Below, in pieces: positions 46,074 through 58,037 of a DNA stretch of 64,000 nt. Where the stretch lies: positions 25,006-89,005 of the forward strand of contig JAURVB010000181.1 of assembly GCA_033002965.1 (NCBI GenBank). Reading direction: 5' to 3'. The DNA is from Piper betle. Taxonomy: Eukaryota; Streptophyta; Magnoliopsida; Piperales; Piperaceae. The notes under the pieces were generated by a model. It worked only from the letters and a program-made list of their open reading frames with translations. It searched no databases and was not told the DNA's origin. The position numbers and the translations under genes were made by a program. Every line of letters begins with the position of its first letter. Within the stretch, counting starts at the first letter, position 1.

Positions 46074-49000
46074 TGTAAAACCCACGACTCGAGTCAGGGT
46101 TTTATAGTCGTTAGCCGGTCGGTTTGACCGTGGTTCGAGTCGGTTCAACTTTCAGAACACGTGTGCGGGGCCGAGGCCGACCGTGCGCACGTGCTATGAG
46201 GGTTCATGTATACCCAAGTATCGATGATAGCGTCAGATACGCATCAGCAGACTGAGTTATCAGTAGATATGAGAGTATACAGTTGATGATTATTATTTTT
46301 TCATGTTGTGACCGTAGAATTAGTTTAGGCCGAATAACGCATTAGGATGCGTTAGATGGTATTCGGGTGGGTTATTAGTTATACAGCATGTCATTTGGAT
46401 GTTGTGTTGTTTTGTTTGATTTTATGGGATTTTTCCCAATTTTTCTGGATTTTCTGGGATTTATTCCGAGTTAGTTATTATTCTTGACTCGAGCCGGTGT
46501 CGAGTCAAGTTCTATTTACAAGTTTGCCACTCCCCTACAACTCCTCAACGTTTTCACCTTCCCCAAACCCCAACGTCTTCACAGCCGCCGCCCTGAGATT
46601 TTGCCACCGTCATCGATGCCACCTCGCCGCCGATCGACGCCGCCCAGCCCGGCTGTGCCATCGCCTTGCCGCCTCGACCACGCCCGGCCACCGTCCAGCC
46701 GTCGCGACGCCGGAAATTGCCACGATTTCACGGCCACTCCCGACACGATTCTGCCACCGTCTACGCCGGACCGTCGCCACCGTGACGTCAGAGCTTCTCC
46801 CCTCGACTTACCCTACCTTTCCCCCTTGCCTAGCGCCGCCGTCGAGGCCGGCCGTGGGTCTGATCGGAGCGATCGACCGCCCCGACCGCACTCGACGCCG
46901 CCGTCGGTGGCCATCGCCGCCGCGGCTGCCCTTGTCGTCACCACCATTGGGTCAGCTCGCCGAGACGGTGCTAACCCCTACCTCCGATTGCCCCGCCGGA
47001 GCAGTCGCCGAAAACCACTGGAACTGCCGGAAAACGCGGCACATCGCCGACTCGCCTTCACCGCCATCGTCCGTCGGCACCGATTTCAGCGCCGATCGCG
47101 AGGTGGTTCTTCATTCTTTTTTAGAATTATTACATACATGTTGTGGTCATGGTAGCATATTAGAATTAATTTTATTAACTTCATGATTTTAGTTTAATTA
47201 ATCGTGATTATGATGAACATGTGATGATTAGCGTAGATTGTGTTGTGTGATGTAAATGCTCACTAATGAAATTGTTAGTAAACCATGGAATAGTTAATTA
47301 AATGCTTGTTAACGAGTTAATTTATGAATTTGCACGAATTAGGTTTTTGCATGCTAGTATTAAGTTAAACGGATTAAATTGATTAAACCATTGTCACCTA
47401 ATTAGAATAGGTATGCTTTGAAATTGGAATTAAAAGTGCTAGGTAATAAGTAACATATGAAATGATAAAATTATTAACTTGCTTGACAATTAGAGATGTA
47501 GGGTAATTGTCGAGATGATTGTCATGTTTGATTAGATCATTGTATGCATGTGGATATATTAGTTATATAGGCGTGCATCATATATGTATGGGCGTTAGTA
47601 AATAGTTATGTTCATGTAGGTTCGTTGCAGGAGCTCGCCGTCTAGGCACGAGACTGTGCTTGGAGCTTCTGACAGGTCCGTTAGGACACGCTTCTCAGGT
47701 TTTATCGCTCTACTCTATCGGTGATTTGATTTATTGATCGTAGGACGTGTCAGGTGGATGATTTATCGGACCCCACCTAACACGGGTCATCTGGTCGATT
47801 GTTTTCGGAATTAATAACCCTCGAGGATGAGATCCCTCGAGCTTGTTTTCGAAAATAAGATCCACCTCAAGTTGCCTTCGGGCCTATTATAATAAATCCC
47901 GACCCAGCCCTATAAATAGTTTTATCGAGTTTTCAGTGAGACAAGAGAAGATGAGTCGACTTGCACGTGCCATGAGCGGATGCCGTGCCAGTCAAAGCGG
48001 GCTCTGGATTAGTGCCAGCGGACTGTTCCATTCCCGAGGGATCCTGACAACTCCGCGTTTGAGTTCCTCACACCCGGAGAACGTGGAGGTTTATGGGTAC
48101 TGTTTAGTACAGCACATGTCCGGACTTGTGGTTCAAAGGGTACTAAAGGCGACTGCCTGAGAGTGCTCGGCCTACGTGCTCAAGGCCAGGAGTAATATGG
48201 AGGTTCGGAGAGGGCTTAGGATAAAGTTTTACGTGAAGTACTGAGAAAGAAGTGTCGTGAGCGGCACAGTACCAGATAGATCAGGATGCTGTTGAGTCAG
48301 CTGCTCAACGGCTCCTTTGTAGTTGCCCTTATGAGAGTTCTTGAGGAAGATATATGATTGTTTGCTTTCCATGAGAGTTTGCTCTCATGTTCCAGTTTGA
48401 TATTAGTTATTTCCGGACCAGTGACACCCGTTGCTGACGTTTTTCTACTATATGTAGGTGAGGATGATGATTGGTGTATGCCGGCCTTGACGAAGGAGTA
48501 GCGCTTGCATTGCACACACATACCTGGCGCCGCGCCGACTTTTGCGTAAGATATGATGTGGGTTGAATGATGCTTGGTGATATACATGGTTGTGTACATA
48601 TGCATGAGCTATGAGACTTGTAGGTCTTTTTCTTAGAAATGTATGAATTTTCTTAGAAATGTTTTGGAAATGTTCTAATGTCCAGGAATGATCAGCTATG
48701 TTGAGTTGAAAATGAACAAAAACATGATGAGCATGAATTGCAGGTGGGCTAGACGCCAATTATAAGATGTGTTATTGCTTAAATCCTATTGTTGATGTGC
48801 ATTATGGTTTTATATATATATTATATTGTGCCGTATTTTAACAGGTCGTCCCCTTATTGCACTTTTAGGGGAGACTCTATCCGTTTTATTCTAGGTTTTA
48901 TGAATTTTATTGCCATTTTAATTATTTTGGTGTGTGGTTATTATCATGACATTCACGTAGTATCCTGTTAGGGTTTTGCATCTCATTCATACATTGTTTG

Positions 49001-49153
49001 CGCATTAGCGGCGTGCTCCATCTTGAGACGTCGAGAGGGTTATGTCGTAGCCGTTTAGGTTTTGGGTCAGCCAACTTAATCGGTTTACGAGTAGTTCGAT
49101 CCTTTGTAACAGTTCTGGTCTGGGTTGAGAGTAAACCGGATTGGGGTGTTACA
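46074..49153 (+). mobile_element. Family 1 3' LTR (3080 bp)
   Basis: Tips TGTAAAACCCACGACTCGAG and GGGGTGTTACA, right after the PPT, so this is the 3' LTR of the integrase fragment's element. Landmarks are the GC-rich block (46480-47110), the 'aaccctcgaggatgagatcc' motif (47816), the TATA box at 47911 and a long R-U5 of ~1.2 kb. Its long size fits Tekay/Del-type elements. The right edge joins LTR sequence of the next element. Confidence 0.87.
47911..47918 (+). promoter_or_regulatory. Family 1 LTR TATA box
   Basis: TATAAATA, a consensus plant TATA box. TTTTCAGTGAGACAAGAG lies ~20-40 bases downstream, conserved in all three full family 1 LTRs and a likely start-site region. Confidence 0.65.
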
Positions 49154-49779
49154 CTGCCTGCCGGGCATTGCAACAAAGAAGAAAAGAAAAATAAGAAGCA
49201 AAGCAGTGAAGGAGAAGGAAAGAGCTTCAGTGTGCATTTCGTCACGCCCTGCCCACCACCACCATCCTCTGTTCACAGCTAAAGCTGGAGCTGACTCGTG
49301 CTTAAGAGAAAAGTTGGAGCCTTCTCTCCACGGAGCCGCCCGATCGGAAGAAAGAAGCCACTGCTTGCCATTTCCGGACTCTTGCAGCCCAGTGATACAT
49401 GAATTATAGAGTAAAGAGGGTTTTTGAAGAACAGAGACATAGTGAAGAAGTTTGTTTTGAAGAACTAAGAAAGCCTGGCGGAGCCTTTTGAATTTAGTCG
49501 GAGTTTTTTTGAATATTAGTTGGGTAGTATGCAGGCAATTGGGTAGACTTAGTGGTTTGGGTTGTGTATAAAAGGGAAGGAGAAGGAGTTTAGAGGTTGT
49601 TGTTGTTGTGACGTTTCTTCATAATTCAATACAATTTGAATTGTTTCTTTCTATGCAATCTTCCTCTTCATTGATTCATTGAAGCTTGAAGTGAGAGATT
49701 GATTCAATCATGAGAGGAAAGAAGCCTCTTTCATCCCAGCTATCAGTTGAACCTCAACTTCCAATCGATGCTGGTAACA
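49154..49779 (+). mobile_element. LTR of a third Gypsy element (J), left end unresolved
   Basis: Ends TGGTAACA, followed by AAG and an exact tRNA-iMet site, the classic LTR/PBS junction. TATAAAAG is at 49567-49574. The left end abuts or is cut by the family 1 LTR, whose last bases TGTTACA could also be this LTR's first bases. Confidence 0.7.
49567..49574 (+). promoter_or_regulatory. Element J LTR TATA box
   Basis: TATAAAAG about 210 bp before the LTR end. Confidence 0.6.
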
Positions 49780-49782
49780 AAG

Positions 49783-49794
49783 TGGTATCAGAGC
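49783..49794 (+). other. Element J primer-binding site
   Basis: TGGTATCAGAGC, exact tRNA-iMet complement, three bases after the LTR end. Confidence 0.85.
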
Positions 49795-50542
49795 CTCTAG
49801 GAGTTGAAGCTAGGATTGGCAAAATTGAGCATCAATTGGTGATGATGGCAGCAGAGATGGCTGCTAACAGATTAATTGGTGTGGTGGTGATCCAAGAACA
49901 GTTGAAGATTCTAGTTGCAGACAAGGCTTCTTCTTCAAAATTGGAGCATCAAAGGTCAAGAACTAAATCTGTGATAGATTAGAGTAAGATTGTCAATGAT
50001 CAGCTAAGAGACTGGTCACCACAGAGGTCTAGACATGATCGAGACTCTCATCATATTTGGGAAGGAAAAGTAGAGGTATGAGAAATCTTACTGAAACTAC
50101 ACATTCTAAGTTCCTACAACAGACTAGGTTGAATTTTCCTAAGTTCTCTGGTTCCGAAGATCTTGGATTCTTGTTGATGAGAGGAGAGCATTTTTTTATG
50201 TATCATAGTATAGCCTATGAAGATTAAGTAACTATTGCTACCTTCCATTTGGAAGGACATGCTCAAATTTGGTATCAAATCTTGTGGGAGGAAGAAGGGG
50301 AATTGACTTGGGATCAGTTTTGAGATCGAATTCTCATTAGGTTTGGTCCTTTAGCTTTTGCTGATTACATAGGGGAATTGATCAAATTACAACAGTTAGG
50401 AAGTATTGCAGAATATCATATTCAGTTTGCAACACTGCTTAGTAAGACAAAAGGAATTCCAATAGATCAATTAGCATCCTTTTTTGTGAGTGGATTAGAA
50501 GAAGATATCAAGTATAGTGTTCAATTGAAGGAACCTCAAACT
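49795..50542 (+). pseudogene. Element J gag, interrupted
   Basis: The first frame has GKIEHQLVMMAAEMAANRL. After a frameshift, LNFPKFSGSEDLGFL, ATFHLEGHAQIWYQ, LIRFGPLAFADYIGELIK and PIDQLASFFVSGLEEDIK follow the Ty3/Gypsy gag pattern seen in Reina/Galadriel-type chromoviruses. TAA at 50225-50227 and a later TGA interrupt it. It ends at KEPQT where a family 2 LTR is inserted at 50543. Confidence 0.72.
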
Positions 50543-50970
50543 TGTAACGACCCACCCGACCAGACCGGGTGTTACTTAAAAATATAGGTAATGTAAATGT
50601 AACATTCGAAAACATGAATTGAAATAGAGCAAATAATTCTCGCAACATATAATATAAATCATAACAATAAATTATGTTCTCTAAAGTATAAAATAAATGT
50701 CCCACAGTCTCGGACCGTTTCCCATAGCCACATTTATAACAAAAGAGAATAATAAGGAAGTCCATTTTTTTTTCGATTCACCATACCTAGGTTGGTAAAA
50801 TAACCACCAACCACACTTTTATTCTTCAATCCAATGCTACTCACCTGTGGAGGCAATTCTGCGTTAGTGATAAAACCACTAAGCCGCATAATTAAATGAA
50901 ACAAGTCAATATAATCCCTATTATCATTTCACATGTTTTTATTATTATTATTACACAAGTCTTTAGTAAT

Positions 50971-51705
50971 TATCTCTCAGGTCATTCTGAGATTAGTAAT
51001 TTGTCTCTCAGGTCATTTTGAGATTAGTAAAAGTTGTCTCCCAGCTCATTCTGAGATTAGAAATCGTCTCTTAGCTCATTCTGAGATTAGGTGGTCTTCC
51101 AATTCATTTTGAGATTAGTCATGGTCTCCCAGTTCATTCTAAGATTAGAATTGTCTCCTAGCTCATTCAGAGATTAGGTGGTCTCTCAATTCATTTTGAG
51201 ATTAGTCATGGTCTCCTAGTTCATTCTGACATTATAAATTGTCTCCCAGCTCATTCTGAGATTAGGTGGTCTCCCAATTCATTTTGAGATTAGTCATGAT
51301 CTCCCAGTTCATTCTGAGAATATAAATTGTCTCCCAGCTCATTCTGAGATTAGGTGATCTCCCAATTCATTTTGAGATTAGTTATGGTCTCCCAGTTCAT
51401 TCTTAGATTATAAATTGTCTCCCAACTCATTTTGAGATTAGGTGGTCTCCCAATTCATTTTGAGATTAGTCATGGTCTCCTAGTTCATTCAAAGATTAGA
51501 AATTGTCGCCCAGCTCATTCTGAGATTAGGTGGTCTACCAATTAATTTTGAGATTAGTCATGGTCTCGTAGTTCATTCTGAGATTAGAAATTGTCTCCCA
51601 GCTCATTCTTAGATTAGGTGGTCTCCCAATTCATTTTGAAATTAGTCATGGTCTCTCAGTTCATTCTAAGATTATAAATTGTCTCCCAGCTCATTCTGAG
51701 ATTAG
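50971..51705. repeat. 25-copy, ~29.5-bp minisatellite with 3-mer higher-order pattern
   Basis: Units follow gtctcccAgctcattctgagattag. Three variants alternate: 'cagctcattctgagattaggtg', 'caattcattttgagattagtcatg' and 'cagttcattctgagattataaat', giving an ~88-bp superperiod from about 51030 on. There are no unique spacers, so it is not CRISPR-like. Confidence 0.9.
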
Positions 51706-51716
51706 TGCCGACAAGG

Positions 51717-51822
51717 CTACCAGTTTGGGAAAATACAAAATTTCATATAGTTATACCAGTTTGGGGGAATACAACATTTTATATAATTATATTAGTTTGG
51801 GAAAATACAACATTTCAAATAA
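51717..51822. repeat. Three-copy ~42-bp repeat
   Basis: ACCAGTTTGGGAAAATACAA and variants, each followed by 'atttcatataattata', three times. The element E LTR has one copy at about 42725-42765. Confidence 0.75.
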
Positions 51823-51869
51823 TTATACGGACCTAGATATTTCAAACTAGCAGCTGTGTGAAGACCCAG

Positions 51870-51923
51870 AAAAAAAAAAATAAAATAATATATATATATA
51901 TATAAATAATAATAATAATAACG
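51870..51923. repeat. A-rich and (AT)n/(AAT)n tract
   Basis: Simple repeats near the LTR 5' end. Confidence 0.8.
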
Positions 51924-53639
51924 TTTGACACAGGGGAATCGAACGTTGGGAAAAAATTTCGTTAGCTGGTTAGGTATGAATTACCTGGTTAATTGAAAAG
52001 TAATTTCTAACCGGACAATTCTACTTAAATCGGTCAAGTCGACCACATTATTTATCCATCTAACCATTTAAGTGAATCATACTATATACCCGTTTAAGAG
52101 GTTAAGTGAAATGGTTAAATGAACCGTATTGATTACCCAATTACCCGATTAAAGGAATTGCGGTGAAAGGGTGTTTCCACAAAACCTAGCCGTCATTTCA
52201 TGCTTTGTAAAAGGAGAAAGGGAGGTCGTCTTCTACATCTTTCTCCTCCTTGGACAGATGCTGGCTTTCCTCCACTCGAGTAATTCCTTTTCCTTTCTTT
52301 TTCTTTTGTTGCATGCATACAGATGTTGCATAAATCATAAACATGTTAAACATAAGAATCAAATGAGAAATCAACAAGGGAAGAAGAAAATTAGGAGGAC
52401 GTCCTGCTGTTTTAGCAGCAGCAACAACACCATCCTCCATCCTTGTGAGTAGGGTTGACGTGCTGGAAGTAGGGAGTGTTCCCAGAGGTGCTGCTGGCCG
52501 GACGGAGTCGCCTTGGGTGGCCGAGTCAGACCGGCGGGGAGAGATGTAAATCAGGAAGTGTAGGGAGATCAGGTTGGTGTTGATTGGGTGGTGTTGCTGG
52601 CCAGACGTGGATCTGCCATGGAAAGGGCAGACTGGTCGTCACTTGGGGTGGTGCTGGTCGTCACCTTGATGGGGCAGGACATGGTCGCCGTGGCTGCTGG
52701 TCGGCCACCATGAATGGTGATATTAAGGTCCCCATGTAGGGTGTAGTCCAAGTTCCATGAGACAGCAGCATATAAAGGTTGGATCTTTGGTGTTTTTCCA
52801 ATCAGATTAGTGGGGTAGATAGAAGATGGGGTCTGAAATTGGGTGGAAGGAAAAGAAGACATGTTGGTCGGGTGCTGTTTATGTGGCTGACTTAAGTAGT
52901 CGCCATGGGTCTGGTCGGGTGCTGTTTATGTAGCCGACTAGGGAGAGCTTCCATGGGTCATGGGCTGATTATGTGACTGACATGGAGTCACCATGGTTAG
53001 GTCGGGGTTGCTGATTGGGTAGCCGGAAGAGGGTCGCCAAGGATTGGTTGAGGGTTGCCATGTGGTGGCCAAGTTGGAGACGCCATAGCAGCAAATGGAG
53101 GCCGCCACATTACTGGTTGGTCGCCATGCATGGTGAGAATACTTGTTAAAGTGGGATGGCAACCAGGTCAATATAGGAGAACTCGATGTGGTTGAGTTAG
53201 AATATAAGGTAAATACAAAAGACTAAAGTATGGGATATGTTAATAATTGAATTATCATTTAGATAATGAGGATTTGCATGGGGAAAATTAATAATTAATT
53301 ATCATTAGAATTGCTGAAAATTTAATAAGGAATGAAGACTAACATGAACTAATTACATCATTTAAAATTGATAGTATATTAGTCATGTAAGTTGCATGTA
53401 GGTTCATGCAAAATAAAATTATACTAATGTATAATTTTATGCCCTCATTCAGATTAGGGTTCACTGGTCACAGTCAGACGAAATCACAAGTCAGGTACAA
53501 ATAATAGGTAGAACATCGTACTTTCCTTATTGGTAGCCTAGGTCGGCCTAAGCCCAGATTCGACCACCATGCACCGAGTGCAACCGGGATTTAAGAATTA
53601 ACTCAGTCCGACACGGGGTCGTATTATGTGCGTAAATTG

Positions 53640-54130
53640 TGTAATGCATCAACATTATTTTGGAGTAGTGATAGCCACACCATAAAAAGGTTACGGTCGG
53701 GGTGAGTGAGGCACAGCGATTCCTCCATCGCACTGGAGTGCAGTGATAGCCTCCCCATAAAAAGGCTACGGCCGGGGTGTGCAAGGCATTGGCACTGGAG
53801 TGCAGTGATAGCCGGCCCATAAAAAGGCTACGGCCGGGGTGTGTGAGGCACTGGCACTAGAGTTGGCAGTGAGAGCTTGCCCACACACGGGGCATATCAA
53901 TCACCTGAGTGCAGTGATAGCCTCCCCATAAAAAGGCTACGGCCGGGGTTTCCGAGGCACTGGCACTAAAATTTGTAGTGAGAGCTTCTCCACAAACGGG
54001 GTGCAGCAATCACCTTAGTGTAGTGATAGCTACCCCACAAAAAGGCTACGGCCGGGGTGTGTGAGGCACTGGCACTGGAGACGGTAGTGGTAGCCTCCCC
54101 ACAAAAGGGCTACGGTCGGGGTCTGCGGAT
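53640..54130. repeat. GGCTACGGCCGGGG minisatellite in solo LTR G
   Basis: Seven or more modules of CCCCATAAAAAGGCTACGGC (and CGGGG) with variable linkers ('gaggcactggcactagag', 'tggcagtgagagcttcccc'). It is the reverse complement of the modules at 37570-38110. Each module can fold by TAGCC/GGCTA pairing. Confidence 0.8.
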
Positions 54131-54521
54131 CACAACGGATACCTCCTCCGCATTGTTTTGGAGTTCAGCGGAATCGCTCCACCGCTTATTAAAATAAACT
54201 TAAGGAAATAGTGGAATGTACTTGTTTTGTTTTATCTATTATACTACTTAGTGCTGTAATCACTATCGCAGATTTGCCTCCGCAGGTGTGCAGATACGAG
54301 ATTAGGTGATTGACAACAAGGGCAAGGAGCAAAATAAATATGAGGACTCCTTTCTTTTTTTACTATTTGAGAAATAAGTGTGGCTACTGGGAAACGGTGT
54401 AAGACTGTGGTATCTTTATATATGTTTTTGTTTAGAAAAATGTTAGACATATTTGCTTAAATTTTGAGTAACACTTTGCCAGCTAGGCCCACAATGTTGT
54501 GACAAATGACGGGTCGTTACA

Positions 54522-54664
54522 AGCTGCGACAAATTTTACAAACCATGATTTTTATTACAAGACTCGAACCTAAATATTATGAAATAAATATAGATGAACC
54601 AATATGGTTGGTTATCAAGTCGACTGGTCATGGTTCGAGTTATGGTCACCTAGAAAATACTTAT
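54522..54664 (+). repeat. Captured flank spacer (first copy)
   Basis: Starts with the AGCTG target-site copy of solo LTR G and continues CGACAAATTTTACAAACC to CACCTAGAAAATAC. This is non-LTR sequence relative to G, the former target DNA, and is present once in every array unit. At its end CCTAGAAAATAC resembles CCTAGGAAATAC of the LTR repeat to which it is joined. Confidence 0.75.
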
Positions 54665-56279
54665 TCATGAATGGATGATGGGGTGTGAGAATTTAATGAA
54701 GGGGTCGTTGAACCTAGGAAATACCAATGGATGATGGGGTGTGAGAATTTAATGAAGGGGCTCGTTGAACCTAGGAAATACCAATGGACGATGGGGTATG
54801 AGAATTTAATGGAGGGAATAGTTGAAGTGTATATATATCCAGGAGGAGGGAGTATTTCATCCCCCATCTCCGTCCCAGGTGACCTCCCCATTACTGTGTG
54901 AGTATATCATCCCTCATCTTATTTGTTTCAATTAGGATTCTTGCATGCAAGGTTTGTTGAAGACGCCATGCCATGTTGCCAGATCTCCAGCGTCTTATGC
55001 ATGGGGTTCTAGTCAATTGCTTAGTTGTTTTGTAAATAGACATGTTAATAATTAATTATCATTAGAATTGCTGAAAATTTAATAAGGAATGAAGACTAAC
55101 ATGAACTAATTACATCATTTAAAATTGATAGTATATTAGTCATGTAAGTTGCATGTAGGTTCATGCAAAATAAAATTATACTAATGTATAATTTTATGCC
55201 CTCATTCAGATTAGGGTTCACTGGTCACAGTCAGACGAAATCACAAGTCAGGTACAAATAATAGGTAGAACATCGTACTTTCCTTATTGGTAGCCTAGGT
55301 CTGCCTAAGCCCATGATTCGACCACCATGCACCGAGTGCAACCGGGATTTAAGAATTGACTCAGTCCGACACGGGGTCGTATTATGTGCGTAAATTGTGT
55401 AATGCATCAACATTATTTTGGAGTAGTGATAGCCACACCATAAAAAGGTTACGGTCGGGGTGAGTGAGGCACAGCGATTCCTCCATCGCACTGGAGTGCA
55501 GTGATAGCCTCCCCATAAAAAGGCTACGGCCGGGGTGTGCAAGGCAATTGCACTGGAGTGCAGTAATAGCCGCCCCATAAAAAGGCTACGGCCGGGGTGT
55601 GTGAGGCACTGGCAGTAGAGTTGGCAGTGAGAGCTTCCCCACAAACGGCGCATAGCAATCACCTAAGTGCAGTGATAGCCTGCCCATAAAAAGGCTACGG
55701 CCGGGGTTTCCGAGGCACTGGCACTAAAATTGGTAGTGAGAGCTTCTCCACAAATGGGGTGCAGCAATCACCTTAGTACAGTGATAGCTACCCCACAAAA
55801 AGGCTACGGCCGGTGTGTGTGAGGCACTGGCACTGGAGACGGTAGAGGTAGCCTCCCCACAAAAGGGCTACGGTCGGGGTCTGCGGATCACAACGGATAC
55901 CTCCTCCGCATTGTTTTGGAGTACAGCGGAATCACTCCACCGCATATTAAAATAAACTTAAGGAAATAGTGGAATGTACTTGTTTTGTTTTATCTATTAT
56001 ACTACTTAGTGTTGTAATCACTAACGCGGATTTGCCTCCGCAGGTGTGCAGATACGAGATTAGGTGATTGACAACAAGGGCATGGAGCAAAATAAATATG
56101 AGGACTCCTTTCTTTTTTTAATATTTGAGAAATAAGTGTGGCTACTGGGAAACGGTGTAAGACTGTGGTATCTTTATATATGTTTTTGTTTAGAAAAATG
56201 TTAGACATATTTGCTTAAATTTTGAGTAACACTTTGCCAGCTAGGCCCACAATGTTGTGACAAATGACGGGTCGTTACA
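54522..56279 (+). repeat. Array unit U1 (1758 bp)
   Basis: Diagnostic variants: junction TATTCATGAATGG, CCAATGGACGATGG, TATATATCCAGG, ATGCATCAAC, and CTTAGTACAGTG with CCCCACAAAAAGG. The last two are shared with U3. The second and third are shared only with the start of U6. Confidence 0.9.
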
Positions 56280-58037
56280 AGCTGCGACAAATTGTAAAAA
56301 CCATGATTTTTATTACAAGACTCGAACCTAAATATTATGAAATAAATATAGATGAACCAATATGGTTGGTTATCAAGTCGACTGGTCATGGTTCGAGTTA
56401 TGGTCACCTAGAAAATACCTATTCATTAATGGATGATGGGGTGTGAGAATTTAATGAAGGGGTCGTTGAACCTAGGAAATACCAATGGATGATGGGGTGT
56501 GAGAATTTAATGAAGGGGCTCGTTGAACCTAGGAAATACCAATGGATGATGGGGTATGAGAATTTAATGGAGGGAATAGTTGAAGTGTATATATATGCAG
56601 GAGGAGGGAGTATTTCATCCCCCATCTCCGTCCCAGGTGACCTCCCCATTACTGTGTGAGTATTTCATCCCTCATCTTATTTGTTTCAATTAGGATTCTT
56701 GCATGCAAGGTTTGTTGAAGACGCCCTGCCAAGTTGCCAGATCTCCAGCGTCTTATGCATGGGGTTCTAGTCAATTGCTTAGTTGTTTTGTAAATAGACA
56801 TGTTAATAATTAATTATCATTAGAATTGCTGAAAATTTAATAAGGAATGAAGACTAACATGAACTAATTACATCATTTAAAATTGATAGTATATTAGTCA
56901 TGTAAGTTGCATGTAGGTTCATGCAAAATAAAATTATACTAATGTATAATTTTATGCCCTCATTCAGATTAGGGTTCACTGGTCACAGTCAGACGAAATC
57001 ACAAGTCAGGTACAAATAATAGGTAGAACATCGTACTTTCCTTATTGGTAGCCTAGGTCTGCCTAAGCCCAGATTCGACCACCATGCACCGAGTGCAACC
57101 GGGATTTAAGAATTGACTCAGTCCGACACGGGGTCGTATTATGTGCGTAAATTGTGTAATGCATGAACATTATTTTGGAGTAGTGATAGCCACACCATAA
57201 AAAGGTTACGGTCGGGGTGAGTGAGGCACAGCGATTCCTCCATCGCACTGGAGTGCAGTGATAGCCTCCCCATAAAAAGGCTACGGCCGGGGTGTGCAAG
57301 GCAATTGGCACTGGAGTGCAGTAATAGCCGGCCCATAAAAAGGCTACGGCCGGGGTGTGTTAGGCACTGGCACTAGAGTTGGCAGTGAAAGCTTCCCCAC
57401 AAACGGCGCATAGCAATCACCTGAGTGCAGTGATAGCCTCCCCATAAAAAGGCTACGGCCGGGGTTTCCGAGGCACTGGCACTAAAGTTGGTAGTGAGAG
57501 CTTCTCCACAAATGGGGTGCAGCAATCACCTTAGTGCAGTGATAGCTACCCCATAAAAAGGCTACGGCCGGTGTGTGTGAGGCACTGGCACTGGAGACGG
57601 TAGAGGTAGCCTCCCCACAAAAGGGCTACGGTCGGGGTCTGCGGATCACAACGGATACCTCCTCCGCATTGTTTAGGAGTACAGCGGAATCGCTCCACCG
57701 CATATTAAAATAAACTTAAGGAAATAGTGGAATGTACTTGTTTTGTTTTATCTATTATACTACTTAGTGTTGTAATCACTAACGCGGATTTGCCTCCGCA
57801 GGTGTGCAGATACGAGATTAGGTGATTGACGACAAGGGCATGGAGCAAAATAAATATGAGGACTCCTTTCTTTTTTTAATATTTGAGAAATAAGTGTGGC
57901 TACTGGGAAACGGTTTAAGACTGTGGTATCTTTATATATGTTTTTGTTTAGAAAAATGTTAGACATATTTGCTTAAATTTTGAGTAACACTTTGCCAGCT
58001 AGGCCCACAATGTTGTGACAAATGACGGGTCGTTACA
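56280..58037 (+). repeat. Array unit U2 (1758 bp)
   Basis: Diagnostic variants: junction TATTCATTAATGG, ATGCATGAAC, and CTTAGTGCAGTG with CCCCATAAAAAGG. All are shared with U4 and not with U1, U3 or U5. Confidence 0.9.

Larger units (their letters stand above)
50543..51856 (-). mobile_element. Family 2-like LTR (H), cut by the solo LTR at 51857
   Basis: Plus-strand tip TGTAACGACCCACCCGACC, then 'cagtctcggaccgtttcccatagccaca', as in the element E LTR at 42455-42475. It contains the 25-copy minisatellite and a three-copy 'gttatnccagtttgggaaaatac' repeat. Before the break it has 'tacggacctagatatttcaaac.agcagctg', as at 42762-42790. The part beyond the break is displaced past 54521, where its first ~140 bp appear to be the spacer captured in the array. 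Confidence 0.72.
51857..54521 (+). mobile_element. Family 2 solo LTR (G), 2665 bp
   Basis: Tips TGTGAAGACCCAG and GACGGGTCGTTACA, flanked by AGCTG on both sides (51852-51856 and 54522-54526). The left ~1.4 kb match, in reverse, the LTR at 25078-27300. From about 53285 on it is nearly identical to every unit of the following tandem array. The target is the LTR fragment H. Confidence 0.88.

Noticed and set aside
50971..51705. CRISPR-like appearance of regularly spaced repeats
   Set aside because: The ~29.5-bp units are contiguous with no unique spacers, and the context is a plant retrotransposon LTR.
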